A stretch of DNA of 18,854 nt from JANYJJ01 sp043749975 (GTDB lineage: Bacteria > Pseudomonadota > Gammaproteobacteria > Burkholderiales > Burkholderiaceae_C): the NCBI GenBank assembly GCA_043749975.1, contig JAYVCL010000339.1:1-18854 (forward strand), in the 5' to 3' direction. The stretch's first letter is position 1; every line of letters starts with the position of its first letter. The position numbers and the translations under genes were made by a program. Under the pieces are notes generated by a model. It saw nothing but the letters and a program-made list of their open reading frames with translations, had not been told where the DNA came from and made no database searches. Below, piece after piece: positions 15,158 through 18,854 of this stretch.

Positions 15158-16372
15158 ATGGCCCTGCGCATCCTGCACGTGCTCGACCATTCGCTGCCGC
15201 TGCACAGCGGCTACACGTTCCGCACGCTGGCGATCCTGCGCGAGCAGCGCGCGCTCGGCTGGGACACCTTGCACCTGACCACGCCCAAACAGGGCACCGG
15301 TGCGGCGTTGCAGGATGAGGTCGACGGCTGGACGTTTCATCGCACGCCCAGCCAGAGCGGGGTCAGTCTGTTCACGCAGATGCGCCTGACCTGCCACAGG
15401 CTGACGCAACTGGTGCGCGCCACGCGCCCCGATGTCATTCATGCCCATTCGCCGGTGCTCAACGCCTTGCCGAGCCTGTGGGTCGGCCGGCGCGAGCGTG
15501 TGCCGGTGGTCTACGAGGTGCGCGCATCGTGGGAAGACGCTGCGGTCGATCACGGCAACACGACCGAGAACAGCTTGCGTTACCGAATCTCGCGCGGGCT
15601 CGAGAGTTTTGCGCTGCGCCGCGCCGACCAGATCACCACCATCTGCGACGGCTTGCGGCGCGACATTGCCGCGCGCGGCATCGCTGACGAGCGCATCACG
15701 GTGATCCCGAATGCGGTCGACGTGACTGCATTCCATTTCGGTGCCGAGCCCGACCCCGCGCTGCGGCATTCGCTCGGGCTCGACGGTGCCACCGTGCTCG
15801 GCTTCGCGGGGTCGTTCTACGGCTACGAAGGCATTCACCTGCTGATCGAGGCCGCACAACGCATGTTGCCCAGGCACCCGAACCTGCGCGTGCTGCTGGT
15901 GGGCGGTGGGCCGCAGGAACAAGAGCTGAAAGCGCAGGCCGCCGGCGCCGGGCTGGCGCAGCGGGTGATCTTCACTGGCCGTGTGGCGCAGACCGAGGTG
16001 CAGCGCTACTACGAACTGATCGACGTGCTGGCGTATCCGCGGCTGCCAAGCCGCCTGACCGAACTGGTGACGCCATTGAAGCCGCTCGAAGCGATGGCTC
16101 AAGGGCGCATGTTCGTGGCCTCCGATGTGGGCGGGCACCGCGAGCTGATCCGCGACCGCGAAACCGGCTTCTTGTTCCGTGCCGGTGATGCGGCGGCGCT
16201 GGAGACCGCGCTCGAAGAACTGCTGGCCCAGCGCGAACTGTGGCCGCTCATCCGCGCGCAGGCGCGCCGTTTCGTCGAGGTCGAGCGCACCTGGGCGGGC
16301 AGCGTGGCGCGTTACGGCGAAGTCTATCGGCGGGCCATGTCCGGCGATGGCGGCGGGCACGCGGCCGCCTGA
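15158..16372 (+). CDS. Exosortase-A-associated glycosyltransferase (TIGR04063/Daro_2409-like, GT4)
   Basis: GT-B glycosyltransferase of 404 aa, the third XrtA-linked sugar transferase of the locus. The N-terminus ILHVLDHSLPLHSGYTFRT is characteristic of the family, followed by VIHAHSPVLNALPSLW and VVYEVRASWEDAAVDHGNTT. The linker motif ITVIPNAVDVTAFHF is followed by the donor domain, with FAGSFYGYEGIHLL and PLKPLEAMAQGRMFVASDVG. ATG 15158 lies two bases after the TAG of the amidotransferase gene. The position immediately after the TIGR03108-like gene is the usual order. Confidence 0.94.
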   Translation: MALRILHVLDHSLPLHSGYTFRTLAILREQRALGWDTLHLTTPKQGTGAALQDEVDGWTFHRTPSQSGVSLFTQMRLTCHRLTQLVRATRPDVIHAHSPVLNALPSLWVGRRERVPVVYEVRASWEDAAVDHGNTTENSLRYRISRGLESFALRRADQITTICDGLRRDIAARGIADERITVIPNAVDVTAFHFGAEPDPALRHSLGLDGATVLGFAGSFYGYEGIHLLIEAAQRMLPRHPNLRVLLVGGGPQEQELKAQAAGAGLAQRVIFTGRVAQTEVQRYYELIDVLAYPRLPSRLTELVTPLKPLEAMAQGRMFVASDVGGHRELIRDRETGFLFRAGDAAALETALEELLAQRELWPLIRAQARRFVEVERTWAGSVARYGEVYRRAMSGDGGGHAAA

Positions 16373-16381
16373 ACGCCGAGC

Positions 16382-16945
16382 ATGTGCGGCATCCACGGGA
16401 TCTTCAACTTCGACGGCCAACGCGTTGTGCCCGACACCTTGTCGGCGATGGCCAACGTCACGCGGCACCGCGGGCCCGATGACGAAGGCATGCACATCGA
16501 CGCCGATTGCGGCATCGCGATGCGCCGCCTGTCGATCATCGACCTGGCCGGCGGCCACCAGCCGCTGAGCAACGTCGAGCAGACGCTCTGGCTGGTGTGC
16601 AACGGCGAGATCTACAACTACCGCGAGCTGCGCGCCGAGCTGCAAGCCAAGGGCTACCGCTTAAAGACCGGCTCCGACAGCGAAGTGCTGCTGCACCTGT
16701 ACCACGCAGAAGGCGACGCGTTTGTGCAGCGCCTGAACGGCATCTTCGATTTCGCACTCTGGGACGTGCCGTGCCGGCGTCTGCTGATCGGGCGCGACCG
16801 GCTCGGCGTCAAGCCGCTGTATGTGCTGCAGGACCAGCCGTGCGCGCTCGGGTCGAAGACCTGTGCTGGTGACGGACCCGGCGCGCTTCGATACGGCGTC
16901 GCCCGAGGCTTACGCATTCCGGTGCCCTCTTTTTTTTACCGGTAG
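16382..16945 (+). pseudogene. Truncated second asparagine-synthetase-like amidotransferase (glutaminase domain only)
   Basis: An open frame of 187 aa whose first ~150 residues are a good class II glutaminase domain: Cys2 in MCGIHGIFNF, RHRGPDDEG (28-36), MRRLSIIDLAGGHQPL, VCNGEIYNY (72-80) and GRDRLGVKPLYVLQD (137-151). The normal continuation (a FASEVKALL-like block and a ~450-residue ATP-dependent synthetase domain) is missing. From about 16832 the reading is unlike the family and ends in a low-quality tail. It is a different gene from the complete amidotransferase 3 kb upstream (diverged sequence). It could still make a free glutaminase, but the abrupt loss of similarity and the out-of-frame coding signal beyond it argue for a deletion remnant. 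Confidence 0.75.
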
Positions 16946-16955
16946 ACAACCATGA
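16860..16955 (+). pseudogene. 3' remnant of an unidentified gene, fused out of frame behind the truncated amidotransferase
   Basis: Read in the frame ending at TGA 16953-16955, this stretch gives VLVTDPARFDTASPEAY, then about 14 residues ending GRQP. Its codons prefer G/C in third position until near the end, unlike the overlapping reading of the amidotransferase frame. Its stop overlaps the next ATG as ATGA (16952-16955), the same coupling used elsewhere in this operon. I infer it is the C-terminal end of the gene that originally preceded the methyltransferase. I do not recognise the family. Confidence 0.4.
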
Positions 16956-17671
16956 CGCCCTTGTCTCAACACTTGCTGCAAAAACACTACGCCGACAGCC
17001 CGCATCCGTATCGCGTGTTCGAGCAACGTGTAGACGATTTGTTGAAGCCAGGCGCCACGCTGCTCGACGCCGGTTGCGGTCGAACCGCCCCCGTGCTTAA
17101 AAAATACTTGGGCCGCGCGGGCCGTTTGATCGGTGTCGAGGTGGTCGACTTCACCGATGTGCCAGCCGGCATCGAAACCTACACCGCCGACCTGGCGCGT
17201 TTGCCGTTGCCCGATGCCTGCGTGGACTTGATCATGTCGCGCAGTGTGTTTGAGCACCTGGCCGATCCGCAGGCGGTGTACAAAGAGTTTTGCCGCGTGC
17301 TTCGCCCGGGTGGTGCGGTGGTTTTTTTGACCGCCAACATGTGGGACTACGGCACGCTCGTGGCACGCATGATTCCAAACCGCTTCCACGCGCGCATCGT
17401 CAAGCATGTGGAAGGGCGAGCCGAGGAAGACACCTTCCCGACAGAGTACAAGACCAACACCCGCAGCACGGTGAACGGGCTTGCCGCGTCTGCCGGATTG
17501 AGCGTCGAATCGTTCACCTACTTGAGTCAGTATCCGAACTATTTGATGTTCAACGGGGCGCTGTTTTTCATCGGTATGTGTTTTGAAAAGCTGATCAACC
17601 GCTACGAGACGCTGGGCTTTTTGCGCGGCTGGATCATGGTGACCTTGCGCAAGCCAGGCCGTGAGTCCTGA
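16952..17671 (+). CDS. Class I SAM-dependent methyltransferase
   Basis: Methyltransferase of 239 aa with the Methyltransf_11-type Rossmann fold. Motif I is TLLDAGCGRTAPVLKKYLG (SAM-binding GxG-type loop, about residues 36-54). The acidic residue after strand 2 lies in LIGVEVVDFTD. The motif IV region is LPLPDACVDLIMSRSVFEHL, and RVLRPGGAVVFLTANMWDYG is the usual post-motif strand. The C-terminal third (YLMFNGALFFIGMCFEKLIN) is hydrophobic, suggesting lipid or membrane association, as often seen in enzymes acting on glycan-lipid intermediates. A sugar or glycan substrate is inferred from context only. The start is at an ATGA overlap with the remnant frame upstream. Confidence 0.88.
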   Translation: MTPLSQHLLQKHYADSPHPYRVFEQRVDDLLKPGATLLDAGCGRTAPVLKKYLGRAGRLIGVEVVDFTDVPAGIETYTADLARLPLPDACVDLIMSRSVFEHLADPQAVYKEFCRVLRPGGAVVFLTANMWDYGTLVARMIPNRFHARIVKHVEGRAEEDTFPTEYKTNTRSTVNGLAASAGLSVESFTYLSQYPNYLMFNGALFFIGMCFEKLINRYETLGFLRGWIMVTLRKPGRES

Positions 17672-17783
17672 GTGTTGCACTGCGCAAGGTCTATGACCCA
17701 AACATCGCTGTTGACCCTGCTGGCCTGCGCGTTCGGATGGTGGCGTGCACGCGGCCCGGCGCATCGGCGGCGCAACCGTGACC
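17672..17783. other. Spacer between the methyltransferase and the last glycosyltransferase
   Basis: A 112-base gap, long for this operon. It holds a small open frame at 17693-17794 (33 aa, MTQTSLLTLLACAFGWW and then a basic tail) that overlaps the next start and has no recognisable family. I see no terminator hairpin with a T-tract and no promoter I would defend. Confidence 0.35.
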
Positions 17784-18854
17784 ATGGCGGTTGATCGCCA
17801 GCCGCTGCCTCGCGCAGCAGGCTTGGCTCCGCGCATCTGCGTCGTCGGGCCGATGCCGCCGCCCTCGGGCGGAATGGCGAACCAGTGCGATCAACTCGTT
17901 CGCCTGCTCAAGGGCGAGGGTTTGCAGGTCGAACTGGTGCGAAACAACGCGCCCTACTGGCCCGCCTGGGTGGCGCACGTCAGCGTACTGCGGGCATTTT
18001 TCCGCCTTGTTCCGTATCTCGCCCGGCTGTGGGGCGCTGCGGGGCGCGCGCAGGTCATGCATGTGTTGGCCAACTCGGGCTGGGCCTGGCACCTGTGCGT
18101 TGCCCCAGTCATGCTGATTGCCCGCTTGCGCCGGACGCCGGTGATCGTCAACTACCGAGGTGGCAACGCCGACCAGTTCTTCGCGCGTGCGCCCCGGCAC
18201 GTGCTGAGGGCGCTGGCCAGGGCCGACCTGCGTGTCACGCCGTCGGCGTTTTTGCTGCGGGTGTTCTCCAAGTACGGGCTGAGCGCCGAGGTGATTCCGA
18301 ACATCATCGATTTGTCACGCTTTTGCGCGCAGCCGCTGCGCAGCTTCGGCGAATCTCCGCACATCATCGTGACCCGCAATCTCGAGCCGATCTATGACAT
18401 CCCGACCGCACTGGCCGCATTCGTACGCGTTCGCAGCGTGTTCGTGGGAGCACGGATGACCGTTGCCGGCAGCGGCCCGGAACAGGCGCGTTTGCAGGCG
18501 CTTGCGGACCGGCTCGGGCTGCACGATGCCGTGCGGTTCGCCGGGCGCATCGCCAACGCCGACATTCCCGATCTCTACGCCACGGCCGATTGCCTGATCA
18601 ACCCGAGCACGGTGGACAACATGCCGATCTCGATCCTCGAGGCGTTCGCCAGCGGCGTTGCGGTGGTCAGCACCGATGCCGGCGGCATTCCCGACCTGGT
18701 CGAGCATGCCCGCTGCGGCTTGCTGGTGCCGGTGGGCGACGACGCCGGCATGGCGCGCGAGGTGCTGCGGGTGCTGCAAGACCGTTCGCTCGCCGAGTCA
18801 TTGACCCGCGCCGGCCGGGCCGAGGCCGAGCGATTCGGCTGGGCCAGCGTGCGC
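17784..18854 (+). CDS. Family 4 glycosyltransferase, 3' end beyond the window
   Basis: An uninterrupted frame of 357 codons runs from ATG 17784 to the last base, so the gene is incomplete at its 3' end. The N-terminal domain has RICVVGPMPPPSGGMANQCD, the glycine-rich acceptor-side loop of GT4 enzymes, and VIVNYRGGNADQFF. The linker is AEVIPNIIDLSRF. The donor domain has MTVAGSGPEQARLQALADR, VRFAGRI, then NPSTVDNMPISILEAFASG and VVSTDAGGIPDLVEH, with the conserved Glu in SILEAFA. In-frame GTG starts at 17778 and 17745 are possible. It is not one of the XrtA-specific glycosyltransferase families I recognise, so it probably belongs to the strain-variable part of the glycan pathway. Confidence 0.9.
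   Translation, partial: MAVDRQPLPRAAGLAPRICVVGPMPPPSGGMANQCDQLVRLLKGEGLQVELVRNNAPYWPAWVAHVSVLRAFFRLVPYLARLWGAAGRAQVMHVLANSGWAWHLCVAPVMLIARLRRTPVIVNYRGGNADQFFARAPRHVLRALARADLRVTPSAFLLRVFSKYGLSAEVIPNIIDLSRFCAQPLRSFGESPHIIVTRNLEPIYDIPTALAAFVRVRSVFVGARMTVAGSGPEQARLQALADRLGLHDAVRFAGRIANADIPDLYATADCLINPSTVDNMPISILEAFASGVAVVSTDAGGIPDLVEHARCGLLVPVGDDAGMAREVLRVLQDRSLAESLTRAGRAEAERFGWASVR

Noticed and set aside
15152..16645. 497-codon minus-strand open frame spanning two + strand genes
   Set aside because: It crosses gene boundaries of the operon and has no domain signature; same compositional artefact.

Overview
The window is a type-1 exosortase (XrtA/EpsH) exopolysaccharide locus, the polysaccharide arm of a PEP-CTERM protein-sorting system. 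Gene order, family content and high G+C suggest a betaproteobacterium, probably Burkholderiales or a relative. That placement is inferred from gene content, since the window carries no rRNA or other phylogenetic marker. All confident genes are on the + strand.

Left edge (1-1284): a stand-alone ThiF/MoeB-like E1 adenylyltransferase (140-1033) lies outside the main operon. A spacer of about 250 bases with no gene follows. The first ~2 kb look less G+C-rich than the rest.

Core export and assembly genes (1285-7247): a Wza-type outer-membrane export lipoprotein, a Wzz-type chain-length determinant, an XrtA-associated tyrosine autokinase with a striking (Gly-Tyr)6 tail, a TIGR03016-type outer-membrane beta-barrel, and an ExeA-like AAA ATPase.

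Modification, sorting and glycan assembly genes (7244-16372): a polysaccharide deacetylase, a FemAB-like acyltransferase, a glycosyltransferase, exosortase A fused to an EpsI domain, a second glycosyltransferase, a full-length asparagine-synthetase-like amidotransferase, and a third glycosyltransferase. Many junctions here are GTGA or ATGA overlaps, or gaps of a few bases, so this is one translationally coupled operon.

Right end (16382-18854): an asparagine-synthetase-like gene that breaks off after its glutaminase domain and runs into the tail of another, unidentified gene; a class I SAM-dependent methyltransferase; and a family 4 glycosyltransferase cut by the window edge.

Working model: cytoplasmic glycosyltransferases build a lipid-linked glycan, and the amidotransferase, deacetylase, FemAB-like protein and methyltransferase modify the sugars or attached groups. 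The chain-length protein and tyrosine kinase control polymer length, and the lipoprotein with the beta-barrel carries the polymer across the outer membrane. XrtA processes PEP-CTERM proteins whose export is linked to the polysaccharide. The window contains no recognisable PEP-CTERM substrate, initiating sugar-phosphate transferase (TIGR03013 type), Wzx flippase, Wzy polymerase/ligase or PrsK/PrsR regulator, so these must be elsewhere. The core is a known system. The least ordinary parts are the E1-like neighbour, the repeat-encoded tyrosine tail and the chimeric amidotransferase gene.
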